Counted from the first letter of the stretch, positions 44,568 through 56,703 are shown. The stretch: 64,000 nt of DNA from Gnomoniopsis sp. IMI 355080 (GCA_027946555.1 JAPEVC010000004.1:124001-188000); one strand, 5' to 3'. Made by a program: numbers and translations. The notes: generated by a model from the sequence alone, not told the origin.

Positions 44568-46893
44568 CTTGATTGATAAATGCCAATGTTGGTAAAATAG
44601 TAGAGTCGCTTATTCCCAAAAGCTTGAAGTACGCAAGCTTTTTGTCTTTGCTGGTTGACAAAATCGTATTGGGCGATAAGGGGTTTATAGATGTGCGGCT
44701 ACATGGGGAAGGTCGTGGATCTAAGCCTAAGAAAGCTTGTATGAAATGAGCAGGAGGTAATTAGCGGAGTCGAAATATATTTTTCCGGGCATTGCACGAC
44801 TCGGGCATACGGACAACACCATCATTCACGATATCTCCAATCACTGTCTTCAAGTACTCTTGTTTAGTATGCACAAGACGCGTACAGGCGTATTAGCTGC
44901 CCGAACAGGACTTGTAATGAAGTCATTAGTTCCAGGTTGTCACCCACAGAAAGAAATCCCGCCCGACATACCTGCTAAAACATCCTAGTCACCTCTGACT
45001 CTTAAAGTTTGTTACATGTGCAAATTAACGACACTCCAGATCTATGAGTGAATGTTCAGTGTTTGAGCAATTTCCAACATTGGACAGAGGTACATCTAAG
45101 CTCTCCGAATCTACAGGGCCGGTGTACTTAAGTATGGTCTCATAGGAACCGAGGCGTAATCGCTCAGTATCTGACAGCTGGGTAGCATTGACGTTGCAGG
45201 AGTACCTATGCCATCCCGACTGACCATCTTTTCCTGCTTTCCAGGAACATTTCAGGTTTTCAGATGCAGAGTTTCAATTGATCGGCAGCGGGGTTGGTAG
45301 CTGATATGTTTGGCCGATGTTGTGTGGTCACGATATATCTGACAAGACTTTCCTATTCAGGTCACACACGTCGTCATCAACCTCGAAGCTGCCGTCAAAA
45401 GCCCATGCGACATTACACCAGCCGAAACTGCAAGCACAGAAAGCATACAAACGCTATTAGACAGAAGCATGATGAAGCCAATAATTTACCCATCTCGGGG
45501 TTTGGAAGGTTGGAAAAAATTATCGGCGCCGGGTTCCAGGAACATCTTAGAAGGCCATAGCATAATTCTAGATTCATTTCCAAAGGGCGAGAATTGCCCA
45601 TATGAAGCCCGAATTTTAGCTCTCTATCTCTATTGAGCTGGCTACGCGTGGGTTGACTACCCTATTTAGTAGCACGAAAAGTTGAACAGTACAGTATGTT
45701 CGTGATAAGTCTTTGACATTTGTGGAAGGTGCTCTAAGCTGGAGCTGCGTATGAACAGCTGAATGGCTCTAAGCAGTCAAGATACTTCATGGCAGGTTGA
45801 ACGTGGAAGGTGGAAGGTACGGCGAGATAACCTCACGGCATTCGAGGATAAAAGCACCTGGATCTGTAATTTGGAAAGCTATATCGACAAAAGTACCCCT
45901 ACAAAACACCACGAGTGCGTAAGTAGGTTACATGTATCGAGAAGACTATCTTAAAAGAGCAGCCAAAGTGTGAGGGGGGAGTGGTTATACCGAAGGAGGA
46001 TGGACAGGCTTAGCTACCGCCTAGCGTAGTTCCCATCGTATGCATAGCTGCCCTTCTAACACAGCTTACTTCTGGGGACTGTTTCCCAATATAAATGACT
46101 CATATCGTAAGAGCAGCTCATACTATTGAAAGTTATACTTGTGAGGCCAGCTTGTACCTAGTTGTTCAGCACGGTCTGGACATATGAAGTGAGATAATGT
46201 AGCTGGGGTAGAATGAAGCAGCTCAATCAATCTCAACTGCTATATTGACACCATATATATCTTCCAATATTCTGACGGTATGCCCGGTTGACCCGTACAG
46301 ACAGAATCTGTAGGGACAACACAGAGATGTTGTACAGACACACAGTCGGTATATAATACATGTGACAGACGATTTCGCTTTTGAAGTCTATCCAAAAATT
46401 GTTACCTGTTAGCTCCCTCAGATAATAGATTGCCGTGGTCTTCCCAGTCTGTTGTAAGGCATGATACTAGTGTTGTAAGTAACCAAATCCGTGGTAGTAT
46501 AGTTTCTGGGAGATTACAATACGTGGCATATTTATGCATTTACGGCTATATATAGGGGGTTCCAGTGCTTTTGTTCATTCAATGACTAGTTGCAAAACGA
46601 AAGTAATTCTTTGAATGTGCAAGACCACATATTCCCTACAGTGATTCAGTAATGTACTCGATTAATGTAAAGTTCGAAAGTTTCATTCTGATTACCCCTT
46701 ACGAATCTATGTACACGCTAGTCTCTTAGTACTAACCTTCAATGTTCTGTTCTCGGAGCTAAAGTTATCAAGATCATTTCATAAAATCAATATGATTTTG
46801 AACATGTAGCTTAATGTTTTCAACTACATATTAATCAGAAAGGAGATGAAATTCAACATGAACATACCATTATAACACTTTGCAACACGAAAA
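44568..46893. other. Gene-poor, AT-richer region
   Basis: No gene is supported over 2.3 kb. By eye the stretch 46000-46900 is rich in A and T and in TATA steps, as after repeat-induced point mutation, but I did not compute an index. Short frames at 45294-45560 and 45763-45954 are featureless. Confidence 0.4.
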
Positions 46894-47269
46894 TCAACGA
46901 TAAGACAAACATCTAGACAAATACTTGAACAACCGGGCCATGATGACAAGACTGCAGCCGAACCCATAATCCTGCAGATCCAAAATAGAGGAAAGCAAGT
47001 CCTTACTCCTGATAATGCTCACAAGCGGTGTAGACCCATACGAACACACCTCAGCCCGACCTCGCAATGCTTCTGAATCTCCAGACAGAAACACATGCCC
47101 GAAACCTTGGCGATTGACCCAAATGATGATGCAATAAGGCAATGAATGATGGCTGCTCGTAAGCGACGTACTGGTAGAGGCCAGCGAGTGCATTGATTTG
47201 AGATCTCATTACGTCGCCAGAATTCGGAAAATACACGGGTTTGGGAAGCTGTATGTTGGGCTTCTTCAT
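46894..47269 (-). pseudogene. Possible frameshifted gene relict
   Basis: Two overlapping minus-strand frames look like one former protein. The first begins at the ATG at 47269 and reads NSGDVMRSQINALAGLYQYV up to YEQPSF (near 47165). After a one-step frame change the second reads NRQGFGHVFLSGDSEALRGR and continues to a stop at 46894 through IIRSKDLLSSILDLQDYGFG. The compositions match each other and neither contains an intron signal at the change of frame. Family not recognised. It may instead be two chance frames. Confidence 0.27.
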
Positions 47270-47853
47270 CGTCTCAGCGGTGAACAAACTATCTAGATGA
47301 AATTTCGTGACTTAGGCGGATAGCGCAAGTCGAGGGGTGCCCTGCTTTTCGATCTCAGAGGGCCTGAGTTGGGCTCTCTAAAACGAGGTTTCTATAAGCT
47401 GTTCGATCCTTTCCTGTATTAAGGACCATAAAGATTGTTCAGTGAGCTCCCGGGAGTCTGACAAGAGCTGTCGTAGAGCGGGCCCGGTCAAGGTCTATGC
47501 CCAGTGGAAGCCTTGATACCTATGCTGTTCCTGCCAATAAAGACGTCGTAAGTAAAGGTAAGTGATAAGTTCGAGAATTTAGTGATATTCGGAGATAATC
47601 GCACATTGGACGCAGCTGGGTGCTGTGTCATGAGTTCTATAATTGAAAGTCGCGAAAGACAATGGGTCCACTGCGAAACGGGCGCAATTTTGGCTAGCCA
47701 CTTTTGCACGCGCTGTTAAAAGCGCGGACAGCATTGGCATCTGCGGAGATACTTACCTAGTTACTATATGGAACATGCAGAAATGGGACGAAAGAAAAAA
47801 GAGAATTCGTAATTTATTACCATGATATGTTGTCTCATAGCCCGTGGCCATGT
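47270..47853. other. Intergenic, no gene seen
   Basis: Short frames only, between the possible relict and the orphan frame at 47854-48237. Nothing else seen. Confidence 0.35.
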
Positions 47854-48237
47854 TCATGTCGTTTTCAATATGTATGCGTGCACAAGTTTGCCATTCTTTC
47901 GTTTCTGCCTATCCCAGAAACCAAGCTTTTGCAAGTCGAGTCTGCCAATGAATTGTCCTTTCTGAGATGGCTCTGATGGGCTGACAGCACGGACGGAGGA
48001 TCCATCTGTGTTCATGAACAGATCCCAACAGTCTTGCCCTCGGCCAGGGACGTCGGGAATCTCGAAGGGCCAGGTCTCTGCGGTGAAGGGAAACAACATC
48101 AGTGAGCTGTTGCGTTGACTAGTGAATACTTCGTACGGACCGTTTCTTTGGTATTGTAGTTGATCTCTGCTGTCTTTCTTAGTGTTGGCGGATCTACTCT
48201 CGAGGTCGAGAATCAGGACGTAAGGTGCGTTAGCCAT
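47854..48237 (-). CDS. Small orphan protein
   Basis: Single exon from the ATG at 48237, 127 residues. A TATATATA box (48326-48333) lies about 90 bases upstream, a normal promoter distance. The protein is mixed-charge without low complexity: MANAPYVLILDLESR, then FPFTAETWPFEIPDVPGRG, LFMNTDGSS, and a basic WDRQKRKNGK near the end. No signal peptide or membrane span. No family recognised. It could be lineage-specific or a fragment of a decayed gene, given the gene-poor setting. Confidence 0.4.
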   Translation of the reverse strand: MANAPYVLILDLESRSANTKKDSRDQLQYQRNGPYEVFTSQRNSSLMLFPFTAETWPFEIPDVPGRGQDCWDLFMNTDGSSVRAVSPSEPSQKGQFIGRLDLQKLGFWDRQKRKNGKLVHAYILKTT

Positions 48238-49892
48238 GGAGGACTATGTGTCTTATCAACGGAAGAAGTGGATGTATGTTATAATGATAATATTTGTTGA
48301 TCTTTGGGAGATCAAGTGGCAGGATTATATATATGCAGAATCTGATATTTGGTCTAAAAGGGGTGCGATGGTGCAAATGCAGTAAAATAGAAACCTGACG
48401 GGGACTTACCAAGCTTAAATATGCTTCTCACAGGTACCACACATACCTCGGGCGTCGTGGCTAAGGCTATATCAAGATGAGTACCGTTGGGTACAAATGT
48501 GGAAGGTACATAAGACATCAGAGCCAGCTCATTGGAATGCGAATATACATTCCTTCACATTCCACATGATATCGCATCGGAACTCCCCAACTGCTTGGCG
48601 CTCAGTGTGGATGATGTAAAGAAATAGAGAACCACGTCGACTTGTGGTACTTGAAAATTGGTGAATAACTTACATTATGGCGCTCGGCTTCTGACACTGA
48701 ATGTCATCTTCGGAGGAACCACCTAGCTGCAGCCATACGCGTGTACATCAAGTAGCGTAGCTACCTCAAGGCGACGACCCGCTCGCGACTTTGGATGGAC
48801 GTGGCGAGTCCTACGGACCGTAGACGACTCACTTTCATGGTGGGAGCCTGAAAGACCCTGAAAGAGGCAGCCTGAGATTCCTGACTGCAGTATTGGAGCG
48901 CGTGACATGCATTTCTGCATCCTGCAGATGATCTTCAATCAGCTCTCAAGCCACACTGCAGGGTCGCGACACCACTTGGGTATACACCTGGGCAATCACT
49001 TCCAGCGTTGTATCTTATCTGCTTGGTTGGCGAGCTGGCTGGGTATGCGCATTTACTCCGCACATACTCTACTTTCAGCCTTGCGGTATGGCGGCCTGGC
49101 TTGTCTGCATGTCTCAGGAGAACGCCAAGGGCTGGGCTCAGCCACAAAGCCCACGAATAACTGATTCGCCGATGCGTTCACTGGTGCAGTGTGGCACCTT
49201 TTCTGCATATTAAACACGGGTTTGACGGGGCAGTGCTGGCACCTATGGGCTATATAACTTTGTGTTGTGCCATTATGTATTGTATCACCATATCTTGTGT
49301 CACTATGTATTGTGTCTGGGCGTCTGGTCTCGGGAGGTTCCACGCAATAGCAGCACTGCTTATGCCATTACCAATGAGAAAGATGTCTTCGCGAAAGGGC
49401 AATTGAGCTATTATTTGGGCGTCTGCTAAATACGCCTATTTAGGCGGACTCGACTAATACCTGCTTATAATTGGTTCTTTTGGAACTCAGCCCTACGGGC
49501 ATTTACGTGCAGTCGTCCATAAGAAATGAATAGGACTATGAGGAGTAATAGTGCTTACGTTTGATAACTCTGTTTATGGAATATAGTCTTTACTGCGAAC
49601 ATGGACAACATGAGGCAGTTCACTACCTCCTACTAGCCCCCATCCACCCTTGCGCCACCGCCCACTTTGTTCCCGTTGAAGGCACCGCCGCCGCACGCCG
49701 CAGGAGCAACTGTAATCAGCTCGAGTGTGATAAGCAGCCACGAGCATGAAAATGCCAATTAATTGTGTTTGGTGCGATCATCACGGGCTCAGCGATAGTT
49801 TTCGTGATCACAAACCCTCTGATTGATTGGCTATAGCCAGGCCACCTGATACATAGTCTTCAGCCCACGAAAGCCTCGATGAAAAGCCAAGC
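48238..49892. other. Gene-poor region with short tandem repeat
   Basis: No gene is supported. An imperfect tandem repeat lies at 49259-49318 and is listed separately. Other frames (48907-49164, 49561-49749) are short and featureless. Confidence 0.4.
49259..49318 (+). repeat. Imperfect tandem repeat, about 15-base unit
   Basis: Four or so diverged units of the type TTGTGTCACTATGTA, with indels between them. Probably a small minisatellite; no gene overlaps it. Confidence 0.45.
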
Positions 49893-50165
49893 TCATCTGA
49901 CCGGTGCCTCGAAGTTTTCGAGGTCCATCATGGCCGGCCGCCGGTAACCTGCCGGCCTCGAGTCCTCAGCGATTGACCTGCCCCTCCAGATGAAGCCTTC
50001 GAAACTACACAATCCTTCTTCAGAGGGCTCAATCCATGGCGGCACACTCTCGCTCGTTTCGGTAAGCAGCTCGTCGGGCGCCACGCTGAAGTGCATGGAT
50101 AAAGTACCCCCCCACCAGTCGGACTGTGGAGGAAATTGGCAATTCTCTGCGTAACCCAACACCAT
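49893..50165 (-). CDS. Short hypothetical frame
   Basis: Starts at the ATG at 50165, 90 residues: acidic middle (ETSESVPPWIEPSEEG), aromatic start (DWWGGTLSMHF), no signal peptide or membrane span. No promoter element or splice partner was found, so it may be chance. No family recognised. Confidence 0.22.
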   Translation of the reverse strand: MVLGYAENCQFPPQSDWWGGTLSMHFSVAPDELLTETSESVPPWIEPSEEGLCSFEGFIWRGRSIAEDSRPAGYRRPAMMDLENFEAPVR

Positions 50166-50779
50166 CTTCAATGCAGTACAACGTGAGAAATTTGTCTACT
50201 TTGAATGTACCTAGAAGGGTACTGCTTGAGCCGTACAGCTGGAGATGGAGGCAGATGCGGCTCTGCGTTCGTATGAACTTCTTCGGAATCGCTGCGTAGC
50301 ATATTCGCGCCGCGCCTTTCAGCCCTAGAAACAGTAGTTGTGGTTAGAATATATGATCACAATAAAGTCTGCGCAGTTGCGTGAGACTAAGTAGTTCATC
50401 ATCCCCCTAAATATAGATTGTATCCCGCAGCTACCGCACTTCTGGTTTTGAATCAAGGAAGGACTGTGATTTTTCGGCATGTAGTTCAGTTCCTCTGCAG
50501 AAGCGAATCGATACCTGTGACCTAATTCCAAAGGGATACCACTTGTAGTATTGCAAGCGAGTGGTCCATGGCGTCCACGAGTCACCTGCAGCAATCGGGA
50601 GCCACTGAGCTCGATGACGCCCAAGAACCAGTGTCCCGCGCGGTCAATCACACTGGACCCAGCAACCAAGAGTCCAATCATCGAAGGCATGACGGAGATG
50701 TTAATCATTGGGCACAGCAGAACGTCCTTTCATTCGGTATGGCCGGTGTACAAGGACCTGATAGTCCTTCAGAGAAATC
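50166..50779. other. Intergenic before the patatin gene
   Basis: No gene is established. A plus-strand frame at 50568-50786 ends just as the patatin domain begins. A 44-base intron could link them, but its branch site would sit two bases from the acceptor, so I do not include it. Confidence 0.35.
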
Positions 50780-52419
50780 ATGCTGACAGGCTGCATAGAC
50801 GGAGGCGGAATTCGGGGCTACTACAGCCTGTTACATCTTCAATTCTTGATGAAATACATCAGAATTGAAGAAGAAGAGATCGAAAGGATCGAATCGTCCC
50901 ACAGAAACGATGGCTCGAGGTCAAACCCTCTATCTAGCTTCAGCCCTTGTCAAGAGCTGAAAGATTCATCCTACGCTACGTCACTAGAGGCTCATTTTTT
51001 GCCATGCCATTATTTTGACTACATCGGAGGCACTTCAACCGGAGGGTAAGATCGATTCTACAAGATGTTTCTAAGAAGTTGAGACTTACTGTGTGATACA
51101 AGATTGATTACCATCATGCTTGCAACCCTTCGTATGTCAGTTCAAGACTGTCTTGAAGAGTACAAAACCTTTGCAGGTTCCATCTTCGGTCATCCAAGGC
51201 TGTTTCATCATGCTGGAGAGCTTGGGGTCCTTGTTCGGAAGAACAAATATGCTAGCACCAGTCTTGAGTATGCAATAAAGGACGTGATGCGAAGAAGAGG
51301 CGAAGTGGCCCACGACCACGATGATGCGATGTTGTTCAGAACGCCGAAAGGCCTATGTAGAGCGTAGGTACCCTGAGAAGGATTTTCCCTTGCATTCGCA
51401 CATTCGTCCTGGACTAACATATGATTCCCAGCATTGTACTCGCTCATCGGGACGTCTTGACCCGGACAAGTCCCCATGTGCTGACCGCGCCGTGGCTATT
51501 CCGTTCGTACGATAATTTTCCTCGGCAGAACGGTAATGCGGGTAACAGAGGACCGCTCAACCCAGGCCGTGGGACCAAGTTCGCAGCTTGGAAGGTTGCG
51601 AGAGCTGCATCAGCTGCACCGTTGTTCTTCAAGCCACTGGAAATCGCTCTAGATGACGGAGAGGTCATTATCAGCAGAAGGAAGACCACCATCCATACCC
51701 TCATGTCAGACGGAAGCCCCAGATCAACCGGGAAGAGGCAAAAGAGGGAAAGAATAATCGCGCGACTTAGTGACGCAGGCTTTTCTCCAGACAATAATCC
51801 GTCCTCGGTAGTCTGGAGAGAGCTGGAAACCATCCTCGGTAATGGCCCTAAGAAGATTGCCAACTTGGTCAGCATTGGCACTGCCAGGATCCCGCCATCA
51901 AATGATACTTCCACTCTAAGAGCGCTGTTGAGGGGGGCTGTAGCAAAACTAGGAGACCCGGAGCGAGTACACCAAGAGATGCAAGATATTCAAAGAAGAG
52001 CAGAGTCCGAGTTTGAATATTACAGGTTGAATGACGCTAATGGCACGATGGATGTCGGGATGGACGACTGGAAGCCACGAAAGTCTGGTTTGCTGACCAT
52101 CCAAACCATGGAGCAAGCTTTCAAAGACTGGGCAGTCAATCCGGAAAACGTCGCTCTTGTTAAAAAGGCTGCAAAAAGTCTTGTAAAGATTCGAAGAGCC
52201 AGAACGACTGATGACTCGCGGTGGGAAAGATTTGCGCTTGGGAGATTCTTCATCTGCCCGGCTGAAGGCTGTCACCTGGATCCCGACGAGACTTGGCATT
52301 ATCGCGATTCCTTTTTCCAGCATTTGCGAACGACGCACGGCTATACTGACGAGACCATTGCAAGACTTAATATAAACACAATTAGCCGAGAGTGGGTTAA
52401 TAATATGGGCTTTTTTTGA
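50780..52419 (+). CDS. Patatin-like phospholipase with C-terminal C2H2-like finger
   Basis: Three exons, 50780-51045, 51103-51363 and 51432-52419, give 504 residues. The patatin core is complete: oxyanion loop DGGGIRG (7-13), nucleophile Ser86 in GTSTG (84-88, the following Gly completed across intron 1), and the catalytic Asp290 in SDAGFSPDNNPS. AAPLFFKPLE and NLVSIGTAR are standard blocks. It should hydrolyse acyl chains from lipids in the cytosol or at membranes. Residues about 445-475 form a zinc-finger-like motif, CPAEGC followed by HLRTTH. The protein starts only seven residues before the oxyanion loop, so an upstream exon may be missing. Related fungal proteins often carry NB-ARC or repeat domains; none is present here. 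Confidence 0.85.
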
Positions 52420-52784
52420 GGGGGGGTGTCCAGCAAGAACTTTCACCTTAAATATACACGTTTTTGAGTCTGGATTAATGCTTTTTTTCGAAAATTGAAT
52501 CAGTTATTTTTCAAATCAGTTCGTTTTGAAGTATAGCAGCGGCATATAATAATGCTCCTAGACTGCAATCATTACCTAAAAGTACCTAGGTAGGTACCTA
52601 AGTACGTAGCACGATTTCGCAGCAAGGTTGCCTCAGGCCAAAGCAGTCAACTCGACACGCCCTGCTTATCTGCAGCCAGCGCGGCTCTACTTTCAGCTTA
52701 CCCCAGGTGGACCTTCAAGTAATCCGATTGCGTCAGCGGCTCTTGCCTCTCAAGTGAGCTCTTCCCAATGTTCTGGACTACGAG
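52420..52784. other. Intergenic, palindromic repeat
   Basis: It contains a strong TACCTAGGTAGGTACCTA tract at 52584-52601. A frame from 52628 overlaps the next gene in another phase and is rejected. Confidence 0.4.
52584..52601. repeat. Palindromic TACCTAGGTA-type tract
   Basis: TACCTAGGTAGGTACCTA, nearly perfect inverted symmetry, between the patatin-like and membrane-protein genes. Confidence 0.65.
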
Positions 52785-53851
52785 ATGGTATTTCTCGACG
52801 TTATTGCACGTCGAGCTGGACAGGTGAGGTTGCATATGAGTCTATGCTTACCAACGCAGCATTACTCACTCGTGTTGCAGACCCTGGCTTTTCTAGCAAT
52901 CTGTGTGAAATGGTTGTTGCCGACCATTGCAAACGCCATCACCCTCCCGTATTACCGTTTCTACAGGCAAAATACGCTGCTGCCGATCTTGGCCCTTGCA
53001 AGACTCGTAGAGCAGAAGCACAATGAAGAGTCAATATCAGAGCGTCTGCGCTACTGGCATGCTCGCAAGTTGGACGAGTTCAAGCTTGTAGCAACAGCGG
53101 TATGCAAGCGCTTTCGAATTCGTGACAACTCCACTAGCTATTATCATCAATGCTGACAGACTTTGTTAGGGCACTCTGCTGGCTGCAGCAGTCATTGGCT
53201 GTTTCTCCTGGCCGGTTCCAGACACGATTCTTTGGTTGGGTCCAGCATGTTGGTACACAAGCCTTGTTATGTCGTTATTCTCGGTGCTATTGGCATCGTC
53301 TGAGGCATTCATCTTCACAACCATCCAGAACTCACCACAGGAATTGGGTTGGAAGGAAGGGATATCTATGGTCTTGCATCTGAAAGAACAGAATATGACA
53401 GAGCATAGGTTGCATAGCCTGCGAGAACCAGCAAATTCTACGGACACCCCCGGGATAAGTAGACTGGAAAGTCTGACATCAGCAACTCAGCCCGAGATCG
53501 AGCCAGATTTATTACACGTTAACGTGCGGTGGAACATGGTATTTACATGGCAAGCGCCGGTGATGCTCATGTCATATTCTTCTATATTTTTTCTATTGGG
53601 GCTGTCAATATTTGTGTTGACACCCCTTTACGACGGTCGGGACTTTGACGGGGACTCAAAAGTAAGTCCTACCACTCGGCCATTGTTGACAACGGCGATA
53701 CCTCATTGAACGAAATCACTAAATTTTCCCTTCCAATAATAAGGCCGCGATTCTTTACATAGTATCAGGTTGTTTTGGCGGAATTGTCTTTGTATGGTGT
53801 TCATATTGGTCGTATAAATTTGTTGACTTGGATCCATTGGAAAGAGGATAA
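52785..53851 (+). CDS. Multi-pass membrane protein, unknown
   Basis: Four exons, 52785-52823, 52881-53099, 53170-53661 and 53744-53851, give 285 residues; all joins are phase 0 with good donors (GTGAGG, GTATGC, GTAAGT). About five hydrophobic spans: 14-33 (TLAFLAICVKWLL), two around 87-135 (GTLLAAAVIGCFSW; SLVMSLFSVLLASS), about 220-243 (SYSSIFFLLGLSIFVL) and about 252-272 (IVSGCFGGIVFVW). Between spans 1 and 2 is a cytosolic-type helix, RLRYWHARKLDEFKL. No known family recognised. It lies 365 bases after the patatin-like gene on the same strand, which could mean co-regulation but is weak evidence. Confidence 0.65.
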
Positions 53852-54468
53852 TATCTTTGGAGCGTTTGAGTGGCAAATCTGGAAGCCCTGCCATTTATGG
53901 GACACATGCAACAATAGGGTTTATGCGCAAAGAAAAGGGGCAGAAGTTGAATTTTCCTTTCTTTTTTCTTCCCTGTGCCATAGCACTCAAGTATTTATTA
54001 GTTATTTGCCCTTCATACCTACTTAGGTACTTAGGTAGGTAGTGAGGCGAGTAAAGATGGAACTCTTGGTCATTAGGGCAACAGAACCTCAGAAAGAGCT
54101 ACGTATGATCAGTCAGACTTGGTCGGACCATAATAAATGCTTGCTTTGTGTCAGAAGGATACCCAAATATCAGATTAACGCCTAATTAACTACCTACCTA
54201 GGTAGGTACCTAGATACTTTGCAATGATACCATGAAATATTTGCCGTACCTTTAGCGAGTTCGGAAGACACCCATGGATGCCGTCGTCGATCGACTAGCT
54301 TCGGAATCTAAGAGTGCCCCTCACAACGTCCCCAACGATTCAGACGCGTCACGTCATGGGTGTTCAACTGTATAAAGTCAAGGTTATCTGCACCATCGAC
54401 GGAGACTTTCGCAAGTGCTTAGCTTTCATTGGTATGAGAAGACTCTGCTTTCAAAGTAAGCAGCAAGG
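53852..54468. other. Intergenic with two palindromic repeats
   Basis: It contains ACTTAGGTACTTAGGTAGG (54021-54039) and TACCTACCTAGGTAGGTACC (54191-54210). It also holds the promoter of the monooxygenase gene. No gene seen. Confidence 0.45.
54191..54210. repeat. Palindromic TACCTAGGTA-type tract
   Basis: TACCTACCTAGGTAGGTACC, nearly perfect inverted symmetry, upstream of the monooxygenase gene. A related tract lies at 54021-54039. Confidence 0.65.
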
Positions 54469-56010
54469 ATGACAGACTTGCATGTCTTGATCGTCGGTGC
54501 TGGAATCGGAGGCCTGCAGGCGGCGCTGGCTTTAGCTAAGGACGGCCATCGAGTGACGGTGTGTGAGAGTACTGGCGAGTTCTTGGAGGTAATATCACCA
54601 AGTCTTCTTGTTATTAAGTGAACTAATCGTCTGACCCAGCGTAGGTTGGCGCCGGAATCAGGGTGCCACCGAACTCCACACGCCTCACCCAGTCATGGGG
54701 CGTTGATCTGGATTCTATCAAGAAAGAAACCAGCTTGGGTAATCGCTTTGTTGACTGGCATGGGAGAAAACTGCTAGACTGTGATTTCTCTGACGTTCAA
54801 GAGCAATTCGGAGCGCCATACTACTTCGTGCACCGTGCCGACCTCATCAAAGCTCTTGTCACAGCTGCTTCGAAGAATGATTTGATAGACTTGCGAATGG
54901 GATCTGCTGTGACAGAGTACGATTTCGCTACGCCAAAAATCAACTGTGATGGTACCTGGCTGCAAGGCGACCTTCTTGTATGCGCGGATGGCATCAAGTC
55001 TTCCGCACGCAATGAGATCAACGGAAGGCCTATCGAGCCCGTTGACACAGGGGACGTGGCTTACAGAATCCTTGTACCTGCTAAGCCATTACTGGAAGAT
55101 GTCGAGATGCGAGAGTATGTGACGAGACCATGGGCCGTCCACTGGATGGGACCAGAAGCTCACGCAGTCGGTTACCCTCTTAGAGGAGGCGAGCTCTATA
55201 ACATTATCATCGACGTAACCCACCAGACAGATCTAGGGAAGCCAATCGGGCTGGACGAGTGGCGATCTGAAGCGGACAATGCCCACCTCATCGAGAGATT
55301 CAAGGATTGGTGTTCTCCCGTTCGGAAATTATGTGCTCTTACCGGAACGTACTTGAAGTGGAAATTGGCAGACTTCGATCAGTTGGATCGCTGGGTACAT
55401 CCTGCTGGCAGGGCGGTGCTTTTGGGCGACTCTTGCCATCCTATGATGCCTTATATGGCCCAGGTCAGTCCTCCCCTTCCTTCTTTTCAGATGGTCCTTT
55501 TTCCTCTTTTCTCAAGCATCTGAGGATGAAAGAGACCGTCATTATTCAGGACACCGACAAAACCCCGAGGTCTTGTACCCCATCATGATTTCCATTACAG
55601 TGTTTGAAATGCACCGTTTGATTAACGAAGAGGATCAATAGGGCGCCGCTCAAGCTACAGAAGATGCTGCAACTCTGGCGGCCGCTTTACGAGAGTTTGG
55701 TGACGATATTCCAAGAGCTCTTCAAGCTTATCAGGACCAGCGTCTTCCCAGGGCGGCGTATGTGGCGAGGAACACGAGGGTCCTGCAACACTGGCTCCAT
55801 CTGTACGACGGTGAAGAAACGCAGAGGCGAGAGGTTTTGTGCAACTCTAATGGTTCGGAAAATCCATTCTTTTGGGGTAGCTTGGAAAGGAGAGCCTGGC
55901 TATTTGGCCACGATGCTACCAAGCTCGAAGTGAATACCATTCCAGAGCTTCCACCTCTGCCCACAGAGGAAGCCAGGGTGTATAGACCACACGACAGAAG
56001 GTCCGAATGA
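54469..56010 (+). CDS. FAD-dependent monooxygenase, salicylate-hydroxylase-like
   Basis: Three exons, 54469-54588, 54645-55463 and 55642-56010, give 435 residues. The N-terminal Rossmann motif is GAGIGG (10-15). GADGIKS-type recognition appears as CADGIKSSAR. The second FAD motif LLGDSCHPMMPYMAQ (299-313) joins across intron 2 to GAAQATEDAATLAAAL, as in the family. It should use NAD(P)H and oxygen to hydroxylate an aromatic or similar compound; the substrate is unknown. A buried start, DLHVLIVGAG, means there is no signal peptide. Intron 2 (178 bases) is the longest in the window. Single-gene context gives no pathway; a role in degrading plant phenolics is a guess. Confidence 0.9.
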
Positions 56011-56613
56011 GAAAGCCGGGAATCCAAGCATCTGTACACCACCTGAATTAGGTGGAGCTTATTTTAAGTCACTCTCCAGGGCTCCAATCAGGGTAGAAAG
56101 AAAGCAGTCGCGTTGATTGGGCATGGTGAAGAAATGGAGGCACTGAGTTGAGTGCTACAAACACTTCATATGCCGACGTTGCAAGACATCCGGACTTCTC
56201 AAACTGTAACTCTAAACTATTTGACATCGACATAATTTCCGAAGATTGGATGCTACCTTTGGGAAGAGCTGTCCAGGTTTGAAGTTGAGACCAAGATCCA
56301 GCCCTTTGGTTCCGAAATTCATGGTTTCTGACAAGCATGGGAGCGTTTCCGAGCACTACGGTCTGTCGAATATCAGTCTACCAGCTCTCCCTGAGTATCC
56401 GCATATTGTGTCAACAGTTTCTCAGCCAAAGACCTGCTTCACATTACAAATTTGCAAGTAGTATTGATACACAGGTCACAGGAAGCCTCCACAGACAGCG
56501 ACGTCTGGCCCTGGCTGGCCCACATAACGGAGCCCTGGCCACAATGAGTCAGCCACCCACAAACACACATTCCACCACTTCTCATGAAGTGAAGGTCTTC
56601 GCACATTTTCGTC
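56011..56613. other. Intergenic, no gene seen
   Basis: 3' region of the monooxygenase gene and 5' flank of the tRNA. No open frame of note. Confidence 0.4.
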
Positions 56614-56685
56614 GTCTGCCTAGTATAGTGGTAAGTACACCACGTTGTGGCCGTGGAAACCCATGTTCGATTCATGGGGCAGACA
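56614..56685 (+). tRNA. tRNA-His(GUG): tRNA-His (GUG)
   Basis: A 72-base cloverleaf reads directly from the sequence. The acceptor stem GTCTGCC pairs with GGCAGAC (7 bp) with discriminator A. The A box is TAGTATAGTGG. The anticodon stem CCACG/CGTGG (5 bp) closes the loop TTGTGGC with anticodon GTG. The T stem CCATG/CATGG closes TTCGATT (B box). No intron. Eukaryotic tRNA-His gains its extra 5' G after transcription, consistent with its absence here. A T6 Pol III stop follows within 25 bases. Confidence 0.95.
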
Positions 56686-56703
56686 CGTTCTTAAGTTGAT
56701 GTG

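Noticed and set aside
50568..50786. Upstream exon for the patatin-like gene
   Set aside because: The required 44-base intron would place its branch site two bases from the acceptor, which is too close.
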